In this document: positions 7,124 through 14,344 of the stretch, piece by piece
How the letters are laid out: the number at the start of each line of letters is the position of its first letter
Position numbering within the stretch: the stretch's first letter is position 1
Translations under genes and position numbers: made by a program
Notes under the pieces: model-generated
Seen by the model: the letters and a program-made list of their open reading frames with translations, nothing else
The model's database searches: none
What the model was told of the DNA's origin: nothing
Assembly (NCBI GenBank): GCA_045534235.1
Contig: JAZSJI010000144.1
Coordinates: 1-15,473, forward strand
Direction of reading: 5' to 3'
DNA from: Flemingiibacterium sp045534235
GTDB lineage: Bacteria; Bacillota; Clostridia; Oscillospirales; CAG-272
Length of the DNA: 15,473 nt

Positions 7124-7137
7124 GCGGCAATAGCCGC
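7124..7137 (-). other. Small GC hairpin in the leader of the ydjI-like operon
   Basis: GCGGC (7124-7128) pairs with GCCGC (7133-7137) around a 4-nt loop, between the predicted transcription start and the Shine-Dalgarno of the SPFH gene. There is no T-tract. It may protect the 5' end of the mRNA, but the stem is only 5 bp. Confidence 0.3.
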
Positions 7138-7149
7138 TTATTTAATTTA

Positions 7150-7178
7150 AGTATATCATATTTTATCTGCAACTGCAA
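7150..7178 (-). promoter_or_regulatory. Probable extended -10 promoter of the ydjI-ydjG-ydjH-like operon
   Basis: On the minus strand TATACT (plus-strand 7150-7155) is preceded by TGA, an extended -10 like that of the ylxM promoter. A 17-bp spacer leads to TTGCAG (7173-7178), which matches only the TTG of the -35 consensus. A weak -35 with an extended -10 is compatible with sigma-A. No convincing sigma-W/ECF-type promoter was recognised, although the Bacillus counterpart belongs to the sigma-W regulon. Confidence 0.55.
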
Positions 7179-7247
7179 GAAAAACAGAGAAAAATTTTGA
7201 TAATCACCTGCGAAAGTGAAAAAACTGCAAAAATTTAAGCACAACTA

Positions 7248-7276
7248 TGGACATACGTAAATATTTGTGATATAAT
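7248..7276 (+). promoter_or_regulatory. Strong promoter of the yybS-gdpP-rplI-dnaB run
   Basis: TGGACA (7248-7253, 5 of 6 to consensus), exactly 17 bp, then a perfect TATAAT (7271-7276) with an extended TGA at 7268-7270. Transcription should begin near 7283, about 50 nt before the first start codon. It is divergent from the ydjI-like promoter at 7150-7178. As no internal terminator is seen, it may serve all genes up to ftsH. Confidence 0.85.
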
Positions 7277-7335
7277 AATATAATGAATTATTATGGGGTA
7301 TTGTCGCCATATGCAAAGAAAGCGAGGTGCGGACA

Positions 7336-8466
7336 TTGGACGAAAATAATAAAACGGCGGCTCCGGACGGTGCAGATGAGCCTAAAAAGCGCCTTTCAAC
7401 GCCGGTGCAGGTCGTTTTTCTCGTGACGGTGCTCGTGCTGACCCTTTTGTATGCGAGCGGTCTTACCGGTATTATCGGATACGCGCTCGTGCTCGTTGCG
7501 GTAGCAATGAACGTGTTGCTTGCATTTGAGTTTGAAAAATCCAAGGCAAAGCTTTTCGTTTTGCTTTTTGTGAACCTTATTCCGTTTGTGGCAGCGGGCG
7601 TGTATTTTCAGTCGCTCCCACTTTCGCTTGGCGCACTTTATCCGCTTATGATGGCTCTGCCTATATGGCTGACGGTACGTATGGGATACGGTCGCGCGGC
7701 GTCGATTGCGTTTACGGCAATATGTGCGATGCTCGTTTGGTGTGCAAGCTTTGCAGGCGTGCTTATCGCCGAGCTCGGCTCCTTTAACGCGCAAACCCTC
7801 GGTGCGTTGCTTGATGCTACGCTTGATCCGTATATTGAATATATAAAAAGCCTTTTCGAGAGCGAAGACGTCGCACAGGTTATTAAGCTTACCGCAGCGG
7901 ATCTTGATATGATCAGGTACTACTTCAAAACGATGTTTTTCGGCTCCGTAGCAGTTGTGATGATAATATGGTCGTACCTTGCAACGCTTGCGGTTCGGTT
8001 GATAGCGGCTGTATTCGGTGTTTCGCACAGAATTCCGCGCGGATACCGTGTCGGAGTTCGCGCTATGATTACCGGTGACGGCCCCAAGGTAGAGATTTTT
8101 CGAGAAGAGGTTGTCTGGCGCGTGCAGCTCGACAATATAACCGTAGCCGTGTACGTTATATCGTATATCATATCGGTGCTTTCCGCGCCGAAGGGCGGAG
8201 TGGCACTTACCGCTTATTCCGTTGCCGTAAACCTTATTCTGATACTCTCGCCGGGCTTCTTTTACTGCGGCGCAAGAGATATTATATTAAGCTTCCGCGG
8301 TAAATCCGTATCCGGCAAATTCGGCCGCATTGCCGCAATAATCGCAGTTGTGCTTGCAATCATCTCCCCTGCGTCTGTTGTACTTATCTTTTCGGCACTT
8401 GGTGTTGCCGTGACGGTTCGTGAGAACAGAGCGCAAAGAAGTATACAAAAATCAGGAAAGGAATAG
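7336..8466 (+). CDS. YybS-like DUF2232 multi-pass membrane protein
   Basis: An integral membrane protein of about 376 residues with roughly eight hydrophobic segments. A charged N-terminal tail (about 20 residues) precedes the first membrane helix at about 24-45. A soluble stretch around 160-200 and an amphipathic stretch around 240-275 interrupt the membrane segments. Assignment to the YybS/DUF2232 family rests on topology and above all on position: in many Firmicutes a yybS gene lies directly beside gdpP, rplI and the replicative helicase gene. The function is unknown. The start chosen is TTG at 7336 because GAGGTG (7324-7329) sits 6 bases before it. A GTG at 7327 is in frame but falls inside that Shine-Dalgarno and has no good one of its own. 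It ends directly against gdpP. Confidence 0.78.
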   Translation: MDENNKTAAPDGADEPKKRLSTPVQVVFLVTVLVLTLLYASGLTGIIGYALVLVAVAMNVLLAFEFEKSKAKLFVLLFVNLIPFVAAGVYFQSLPLSLGALYPLMMALPIWLTVRMGYGRAASIAFTAICAMLVWCASFAGVLIAELGSFNAQTLGALLDATLDPYIEYIKSLFESEDVAQVIKLTAADLDMIRYYFKTMFFGSVAVVMIIWSYLATLAVRLIAAVFGVSHRIPRGYRVGVRAMITGDGPKVEIFREEVVWRVQLDNITVAVYVISYIISVLSAPKGGVALTAYSVAVNLILILSPGFFYCGARDIILSFRGKSVSGKFGRIAAIIAVVLAIISPASVVLIFSALGVAVTVRENRAQRSIQKSGKE

Positions 8467-10509
8467 GTGCAAATGAAAAATACACACGAAAAAAAGCCTC
8501 GCAGATATTCTGTACGTGTAGTCATTACTCTTATCATAGCGGCACTTTTCTTTGGTATATATGCGCTTATCACACACTTTTCAAATCTTGACTCACTTGT
8601 AGTCGGAGCGGTTATGCTCGTACTCCTTTTCGTGTCGGAGCTTATTGCGCTGAAAATATATAAGATCGTCAATTTCAAAATCGACGATCCCGACGACGAC
8701 AAGCATTCCCCGATACTCGGCAACATCACGCTTGATTTTATTCTTCGCCTCTACTTACCCGTTGTGATATGCGACGAGGGTGGAAAGATAATCTGGTACA
8801 ATAATGCCTTCACGAAGGTGGCCAATCCGCGAGAGGTGCTTTACACCAAGTATATCGACAATCTCGCTGACGTTACCGTTGATGAAATTTTAAGCGACAC
8901 GCAGTCGAACATTGACGACACCGAAGCGAGTGATGGCGTTGAAACCGTCGCGTACGACAGAGTTTTCCGAATTAAAGGATATAAGATCGCGGCGCAGGGC
9001 AAGGACTATATCATCACCGTCTGGAACGAGCGTACGGAGATGAGTCAGCTCGCAAAGCGTCTTGCCGATGAGGAAACCGTTATCGCGTACGTTATGATAG
9101 ATAACCTTGACGAGTTGATGCAGTTCGTTCAGGAAAAGTACCGCAGCGCGGCGGCGGAGGTCGAGGGCATACTCAAGGAGTGGGCTGACTCGGTCGGCGG
9201 TATCTTAAAGGAGTACGAGCGCGACAAGTTTATATTCCTTTTTGAGTCGCGCTATCTCGATGAATTTATCGCAAACAAGTTCGACGTGCTTGACCGCATC
9301 CGTGAGGTGCGTATAGGTGAGGGCAGTATGCCCGTGACCGTTTCTATCGGTATTTCTCGCGTGAAGGGCTCGCTTGCCGACAGAGATCGCGATGCGCACG
9401 CTTCGCTTGACCTTGCACTTCAGCGAGGCGGCGACCAGGTCGTTGTTAAAAACGCGCACAACACCGAGTTTTTCGGCGGCCGCACAAAGACTGTTCAGAA
9501 GCGTACGAAGGTGCGTGCGAGAGTTATCGCAAATCAGCTTTCGCTTGAGATGGCGAAATCGAGCAACGTGCTGATTATGGGACACAAAAATCCCGATTAC
9601 GACTCAATCGGCGCTTGTGTGGGTATCGCAAGACTTGCGATGTTCTGCGGCGTCAAGGCGAATATCGTTGTTAACCGCGAGCACGATAATATAAAGAACG
9701 CGATCTCGAGAGTTGCTACGCTTCCCGAGTACGCAGACATTTTCGTCGACAGTATAACGGGTCAGGATATGATAACGTCGAGCACGCTTCTCGTTATCGT
9801 TGACGTAAACAATCCCGCACAGTACGAATCCGGCGACATTGCCGATAATGTTGCATCGGTGGCTATCATTGACCATCACCGTAAAACGGCGGAGTTTAAG
9901 CACGAGCCTATCATTTCGTATATCGAGCCGTCGGCTTCGTCGGCTTGTGAGCTTGTTTCGGAGATGCTCGAGCAGGCGCTCACCATAGGCGACCTTCATC
10001 GCGAGGAGGCGGACGTGCTTTATGCAGGTATGCTTCTCGACACAAAGCAGTTTTCGAGGAATACCGGCGTTCGAACCTTCAGCGCGGCGCTCTACCTGCG
10101 CTCCGAGGGAGCAAATCCGACCGAGGTTGAGAAATTCTTTAAGTCAAACCTTGACGACTTTATGCGTGAGGCGAAGTTCTCAATGAACGTTATCACCTAC
10201 CGCCAGATGTTCGCGATTTCTATGAGTGACAGCGACGGCAACTTTGCTGACAGAATAGCGGCGGCGAAGGCGGCGGATAAGCTGCTTTCCGTATCGGGCG
10301 TTATGGCGAGCTTTGCGCTTGTTGAGGTTGAGGGCAGCGTGCATATTTCCGCACGTTCGGCAGGCAACATCAACGTACAGCTCATACTTGAAAAAATTGG
10401 CGGCGGCGGTTACTATGAGGCGGCCGGCGCACTGCTCAAGGATATGTCTATGACTGCGGCGCTCACGAGCCTTAAGGAAGCAATCGACGATTATATGACA
10501 CAAAACTGA
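8467..10509 (+). CDS. gdpP: Cyclic-di-AMP phosphodiesterase GdpP (YybT)
   Basis: A 680-residue membrane enzyme that hydrolyses c-di-AMP to pApA. Two N-terminal transmembrane helices (about 15-37 and 43-65) are followed by a PAS domain (about 85-170), a degenerate GGDEF domain (about 175-320) with no GGDEF signature, and a DHH/DHHA1 module. Metal-binding motifs are visible: GHKNPDYDS (372-380), a VDVNNP segment, IIDHH with D469-H470-H471, and LLDTK. The substrate motif near the C-terminus reads GGGGYYEAAG (645-654), with Tyr649 where GGGGH is usual. GTG at 8467 abuts the upstream stop; an ATG six bases later (8473) is an equally good start. The neighbours (yybS, rplI, dnaB) match the common Firmicute arrangement. 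Confidence 0.95.
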   Translation: MQMKNTHEKKPRRYSVRVVITLIIAALFFGIYALITHFSNLDSLVVGAVMLVLLFVSELIALKIYKIVNFKIDDPDDDKHSPILGNITLDFILRLYLPVVICDEGGKIIWYNNAFTKVANPREVLYTKYIDNLADVTVDEILSDTQSNIDDTEASDGVETVAYDRVFRIKGYKIAAQGKDYIITVWNERTEMSQLAKRLADEETVIAYVMIDNLDELMQFVQEKYRSAAAEVEGILKEWADSVGGILKEYERDKFIFLFESRYLDEFIANKFDVLDRIREVRIGEGSMPVTVSIGISRVKGSLADRDRDAHASLDLALQRGGDQVVVKNAHNTEFFGGRTKTVQKRTKVRARVIANQLSLEMAKSSNVLIMGHKNPDYDSIGACVGIARLAMFCGVKANIVVNREHDNIKNAISRVATLPEYADIFVDSITGQDMITSSTLLVIVDVNNPAQYESGDIADNVASVAIIDHHRKTAEFKHEPIISYIEPSASSACELVSEMLEQALTIGDLHREEADVLYAGMLLDTKQFSRNTGVRTFSAALYLRSEGANPTEVEKFFKSNLDDFMREAKFSMNVITYRQMFAISMSDSDGNFADRIAAAKAADKLLSVSGVMASFALVEVEGSVHISARSAGNINVQLILEKIGGGGYYEAAGALLKDMSMTAALTSLKEAIDDYMTQN

Positions 10510-10535
10510 TACACGTTAGTAAAGGAGATACACAA

Positions 10536-10985
10536 ATGAAAGTAGTATTAACACAGGACGTAAAATCTCAGGGCAAGAAGGGACAGCTCATCGACGTATC
10601 CGACGGATACGCTCGCAACTTCCTTATCCCCAAGGGCCTTGCAATTATCGCTGACAATAAGGCGCTCAACGAAATCAAGGGACGCGAGGCGTCCGAGGCT
10701 CACAAGAAGGCAGTTGAGCTCCAGAATGCAAAGGATACCGCTGCAAAGCTTGAGGGCGTTATCGTTAAATTCAAGGGTAAGGCAGGTGCCGACGGCAGAC
10801 TTTACGGCTCTGTAACCACCAAGGATATTGCAGAAGAGCTTGCAAAACAGTTCGACATTACCGTTGACAAGCGTAAGATTCAGCTTGCAGACGCACTTAA
10901 GACCTTCGGAACTCACACCGTGGACGTTAAGCTCCACGCAGAGGTTATGGGCAAGATCAACGTTCTTGTCAGCGAAGATAAGTAA
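10536..10985 (+). CDS. rplI: Large ribosomal subunit protein bL9
   Basis: bL9 binds 23S rRNA near the L1 stalk and helps maintain reading frame. The 149-residue protein has the family signature in its N-terminal domain (MKVVLTQDVKSQGKKGQ, then VSDGYARNFLIPKGLA), a long connecting helix (about 40-75) and the C-terminal domain with GADGRLYGSVT. The length is standard. AAAGGAG (about 10520-10526) precedes the ATG by 9 bases. The 26-bp gap after gdpP holds no terminator. Codon choice is biased towards ATC and ATT for Ile, fitting high expression. Confidence 0.98.
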   Translation: MKVVLTQDVKSQGKKGQLIDVSDGYARNFLIPKGLAIIADNKALNEIKGREASEAHKKAVELQNAKDTAAKLEGVIVKFKGKAGADGRLYGSVTTKDIAEELAKQFDITVDKRKIQLADALKTFGTHTVDVKLHAEVMGKINVLVSEDK

Positions 10986-10987
10986 TT

Positions 10988-12334
10988 ATGGCAGAAAATA
11001 GTTTTGGACGAAAGCTTCCGTTTTCGCTTGATGCGGAGCAATCGGTGCTCGGCTCGATACTTATCGATCCTACGTGCTTCGATTTGATTGCGGGAATGCT
11101 GAAGAGTGAGGATTTCTACCTTGACGAGCATATGCAGATATATCTCGCAATGCAGGACCTCTATCTAAAAAACCGCGATATTGATATAGTCACACTCATC
11201 GACTCTCTCGTTCATCGCGGAGTTTACGACGAGCAGAACAGCCGCGCGTATATTAAGCTTATCGCGGACGTTGTTCCGTCTGCGGCAAACGTAGCGGACT
11301 ATGCGCGTATAGTCAAGGATAAGAGCTTGCTTCGCAGTCTTATCTCTGCATCGGAGGAAATATCCGAGTCCGCGTACAGCGCCGAGGATGAGGTTATGCA
11401 CATTCTCGGTAATGCGGAGCAGAAAATATTTGCTATTGCAGAGGGAAATGACCAAAAAGGTTTTACCCACATTCGCGAGGTTCTCGTTGAAACCTACGAT
11501 CATCTGCATCAGCTTCAGACCAATCGCGCGGAAACGCTCGGTACACCGACGGGCTTTGCGGACCTTGATAAAACACTCGTTGGTATGGGTAAGAGTGACC
11601 TTATTATCGTAGGCGCACGCCCCGGCGTAGGTAAGACCTCGTTTACGCTGAATATTGCGTCGAACGTTGCAAAGGAAAGCAAAAAAGCGGTATGTATTTT
11701 CTCTCTTGAAATGTCGGCGGGCCAGCTTGTTTCGCGTATGCTTTCGAGTGAGGCGCTTGTTGACAGCTATCATATTCGCTCCGGCGAGCTTAACGACGAG
11801 GAGTGGTCAAAGCTTGCGCACGCGTCCGCTAACCTTTCCGAGTGCGACATTTATATCGACGATACCACCGGCATTACAGCGACGGGTATGAAGTCGAAGC
11901 TTCGCCGTGTGAAAAATCTCGGCCTCGTTATAATCGACTACCTGCAGCTTATGCAGTCGGACCGTAAGATAGACAACCGCGTGCAGGAGGTCAGCGATAT
12001 TTCGCGCAGCTTGAAGCTTCTTGCTAAAGAGCTACAGGTGCCTGTAATATGCTGTGCACAGCTTTCGCGTAACCCCGAATCGAGAAAGGGTAAGGATGCT
12101 GCACCTATGCTCTCCGACCTTCGTGACTCGGGTGCTATCGAGCAGGATGCGGACATTATTATGTTCCTCTCGCGCGACTATTATCAGAACGATCCCGAAA
12201 AGCAGAACGTTGCAGACGTTCACGTCGCAAAGAACCGTCACGGCTCAACGGGTAAGATCCCGATGGGTTGGTTCGGACAGTTCACGAAGTTTACCTCGCT
12301 CGCACCTGACGGCACGGTCGAGGAACCTAAATAA
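10988..12334 (+). CDS. dnaB: Replicative DNA helicase DnaB (called DnaC in Bacillus)
   Basis: The hexameric 5'-3' helicase that unwinds DNA at the replication fork. The 448-residue protein has the N-terminal dimerisation domain (about 8-110, beginning with PFSLDAEQSVLGSIL), a linker, and the RecA-like helicase domain. That domain shows Walker A GARPGVGKTS (209-218, K216), Walker B IIDYLQLM (D317), QLSRxxExR, LSDLRDSGAIEQDAD and the arginine-bearing KNRHGSTG. No intein is present and the length is normal. It starts 2 bp after the rplI stop with only a weak Shine-Dalgarno inside the end of rplI, so translational coupling is likely. Confidence 0.97.
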   Translation: MAENSFGRKLPFSLDAEQSVLGSILIDPTCFDLIAGMLKSEDFYLDEHMQIYLAMQDLYLKNRDIDIVTLIDSLVHRGVYDEQNSRAYIKLIADVVPSAANVADYARIVKDKSLLRSLISASEEISESAYSAEDEVMHILGNAEQKIFAIAEGNDQKGFTHIREVLVETYDHLHQLQTNRAETLGTPTGFADLDKTLVGMGKSDLIIVGARPGVGKTSFTLNIASNVAKESKKAVCIFSLEMSAGQLVSRMLSSEALVDSYHIRSGELNDEEWSKLAHASANLSECDIYIDDTTGITATGMKSKLRRVKNLGLVIIDYLQLMQSDRKIDNRVQEVSDISRSLKLLAKELQVPVICCAQLSRNPESRKGKDAAPMLSDLRDSGAIEQDADIIMFLSRDYYQNDPEKQNVADVHVAKNRHGSTGKIPMGWFGQFTKFTSLAPDGTVEEPK

Positions 12335-12336
12335 GA

Positions 12337-13734
12337 ATGGACAAAAAACAAAACCTGCTCGGTGCACTTGACGCGTACAGTATGCTTGACACTCAAAAGG
12401 GCGTCCTCGTCGGGTACTCGGGAGGAGCAGACTCTACCGCGATGCTGTCGCTTTTAAAGCCCATCTGCGACAAGCGCGGGATATACCTGCACGCTATGCA
12501 TATCCACCACGGTATCCGTGGCGAGGAGGCTGACCGCGATGCGCGCTTTTGTGAGGGCTTTTGCGAGCGCATTGGCATCGATTTTACGCTTGTGTCTGCC
12601 GATATTCCGCACATTGCCAAAGAAAGCGGACGCGGAGTTGAGGAAACAGCCCGCGAGTTCAGATACGATGCATTTATAAAAAAAGTGCGCTCCGACGAGC
12701 GTCTTTCCTGCATCGCCACCGCGCACAATGCGAACGATAACGCGGAAACGGTTATATTCAACCTCGCGAGAGGAAGCGGCATTACCGGCGTGTCGGGCAT
12801 CGCGCCGATACGCCTACTCGGCGGTATCGCCGTTATACGGCCGCTGCTTTATGCCGCAAAAAGCGACATCGTTGGATATTGTGAGCAAAACGGCATAGAA
12901 TATATATTTAACAGCACAAATAACGATACGGCGTATACGCGTAACTATATCCGTCACGAGATAATGCCGAAGCTTGAGCGGCTTAATCCGTCGTTCCTGT
13001 CAGCCGCAACACGTATGACGGAGAATTTGCGAACGGACACGGAGTGCCTTGACGCTATGGCTAAAAGGTTTGTCGCGGATAACGTAAAAGATGACAAAAT
13101 CGACGCCGCGGTGCTTGCGCACACGGATAAAGCGATCGCCTCGCGCGTTGTTTATTCTATGTTTTCGCGTGTGAGCGGCAAAACGCTTGAGCGAGTCCAC
13201 GTTGATGCGGTGCTTCGGCTTGCCGAAAATTACCGCGAGGGCGCGAGCTTGTCGCTTGTGGGCGGGGTGCGTGCCGTGTATGAGGGCGGACAGCTTTATT
13301 TTACTACCGAAGAGCCTTCAAGGGCGAGCGAATTTGAGCATGCGCTTGTTGAGGGTTTAAACCGATTTGACGAGGGCTTTGCGGTGGTCGTCGCGAAGGG
13401 TAGCATATCGAAAGAGGATTTACAAAAATATAACGAAACCCTTGAAAATATTTACAAATTATCAATACACACTCGTATAAGTTTTGATAAAATAAATCAT
13501 ACGCTGTTCGTACGCTCTCGCCGCGACGGCGACGCTTACGTATACGGCGGCATGACGAGAAAACTCAAAAAGTTATACAACGACCGCTCCTACAGCGCAA
13601 AAAAACGTGCCGCAACCCCCATATTCTCCGATGCTCAGGGCATCGTCTGGGTGCCGGGGTTCCCGGTTGCCGACAGAGTAAAATCGGGTGCGGATAAGGC
13701 GGACGTAATTTATTATTATAACGGAGAAGAATAA
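12337..13734 (+). CDS. tilS: tRNA(Ile)-lysidine synthetase TilS
   Basis: TilS uses ATP and lysine to convert C34 of the CAU-anticodon tRNA-Ile into lysidine, which switches its decoding from AUG to AUA. The 465-residue protein has the PP-loop SGGADS (28-33), HIHHGIRGEEADRDA, and the ARGSGITGVSGI motif of the N-terminal adenylation domain. The RN-containing NNDTAYTRNYIRHEIMP segment and the TilS C-terminal domain (about 380-465, with RDGDAYVYGG and VWVPGFPVADR) follow. AUA is common in several genes here, notably ffh, so the activity matters. It begins 2 bp after the dnaB stop (GAGGAA at 12320-12325 as Shine-Dalgarno) and its stop overlaps the hpt start by one base (TAATG). Confidence 0.96.
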   Translation: MDKKQNLLGALDAYSMLDTQKGVLVGYSGGADSTAMLSLLKPICDKRGIYLHAMHIHHGIRGEEADRDARFCEGFCERIGIDFTLVSADIPHIAKESGRGVEETAREFRYDAFIKKVRSDERLSCIATAHNANDNAETVIFNLARGSGITGVSGIAPIRLLGGIAVIRPLLYAAKSDIVGYCEQNGIEYIFNSTNNDTAYTRNYIRHEIMPKLERLNPSFLSAATRMTENLRTDTECLDAMAKRFVADNVKDDKIDAAVLAHTDKAIASRVVYSMFSRVSGKTLERVHVDAVLRLAENYREGASLSLVGGVRAVYEGGQLYFTTEEPSRASEFEHALVEGLNRFDEGFAVVVAKGSISKEDLQKYNETLENIYKLSIHTRISFDKINHTLFVRSRRDGDAYVYGGMTRKLKKLYNDRSYSAKKRAATPIFSDAQGIVWVPGFPVADRVKSGADKADVIYYYNGEE

Positions 13735-14276
13735 TGACTAACGACATTAAAAGCATACTGATAAGTGAAGCCGAGTGTCAGGAAATAGTAACCCGTATAG
13801 CCGATCAGGTGAGCGAGGATTATAAGGGCAAGCGTCTTTTGCTGGTTTGTATTCTCAAGGGCTCGGTCGTATTTATGGGCGACCTTATGAAGAAAATAAA
13901 GATACCCGTTGAGATAGACTTTATGAAGGTTTCCTCGTATGGAGCCGGCTCCAAAACCACCGGTAGCGTAAATATTCTGCTCGACCTTCACAGAAAGGAT
14001 CTCGACAGTGTGGATATACTCATAGTCGAGGATATTATCGACAGCGGAAAAACGCTTTCGCATCTTACGAAATACCTTGCACTCAAGGGTGCAAAAAGTG
14101 TTAAGACCGTTACTATGCTTGACAAGCCCGACCGCCGTGAGGTTGAGTTCACTCCGGACTACTGCGGACGCGTCATACCTGATGAGTTTGTTGTCGGCTA
14201 CGGTCTTGACTATGCGGAAAAATACAGGGCATTGCCTTACATAGGCATTCTGAAGCCCGAGGTTTACGAAAAGTAA
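13734..14276 (+). CDS. hpt: Hypoxanthine-guanine phosphoribosyltransferase
   Basis: A purine salvage enzyme that joins hypoxanthine or guanine to PRPP to give IMP or GMP. The 180-residue protein has the type I phosphoribosyltransferase fold: LLLVCILKGSVVFMGDL near residue 40, the flexible-loop segment FMKVSSYGAGSKTTG, the PRPP-binding motif VEDIIDSGKT (98-107; E99, D100, D103) and the C-terminal PDEFVVGYGLDYAEKYR. It overlaps tilS by one base. The tilS-hpt-ftsH order is widely conserved in Firmicutes. A 48-bp gap separates it from ftsH. Confidence 0.97.
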   Translation: MTNDIKSILISEAECQEIVTRIADQVSEDYKGKRLLLVCILKGSVVFMGDLMKKIKIPVEIDFMKVSSYGAGSKTTGSVNILLDLHRKDLDSVDILIVEDIIDSGKTLSHLTKYLALKGAKSVKTVTMLDKPDRREVEFTPDYCGRVIPDEFVVGYGLDYAEKYRALPYIGILKPEVYEK

Positions 14277-14297
14277 GCGAAAGGCGATCATATTTAG

Positions 14298-14303
14298 AAG
14301 GAG
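14298..14303 (+). promoter_or_regulatory. Strong Shine-Dalgarno AAGGAG placed too far from the ftsH start
   Basis: AAGGAG is the best ribosome-binding site before ftsH, but it lies 21 bases before the ftsH ATG (14325). It is ideally spaced (5 bases) for a TTG at 14309 in another frame. A weaker GGGAG at 14311-14315, 9 bases before the ATG, is the likely direct site for ftsH. Confidence 0.5.
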
Positions 14304-14308
14304 TCCCT

Positions 14309-14344
14309 TTGGGAGTAGTAAGTAATGAAGAAATCAAACCGTAA
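14309..14344 (+). other. Candidate 11-codon micro-ORF overlapping the ftsH start
   Basis: TTG at 14309, preceded at 5 bases by AAGGAG, opens a reading frame encoding MGVVSNEEIKP and stopping with TAA at 14342-14344. The stop is 15-20 bases inside ftsH, in a different frame. It could be a translated leader peptide that tunes initiation at ftsH, or chance. Nothing but position and spacing supports it. Confidence 0.25.

Noticed and set aside
7261..7300. A/T-rich partial dyad ATAAT-GA-ATTAT near the yybS transcription start
   Set aside because: The arms are short, pure A/T and lie in a strongly A/T-rich promoter, so chance is the simpler explanation.
8950..9480. Possible active diguanylate cyclase in GdpP
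   Set aside because: The GGDEF region lacks the GGDEF signature. GdpP proteins are known for a degenerate GGDEF domain, so cyclase activity is not supported.
12901..12960. TilS segment reads NSTNND where an Asp before STN is more usual
   Set aside because: This position varies among TilS proteins, and the PP-loop and the other conserved motifs are intact; loss of function is not indicated.
13716..14291. 191-codon minus-strand open frame opposite hpt
   Set aside because: The sense strand encodes a complete phosphoribosyltransferase with all motifs; the antisense frame has no family features.
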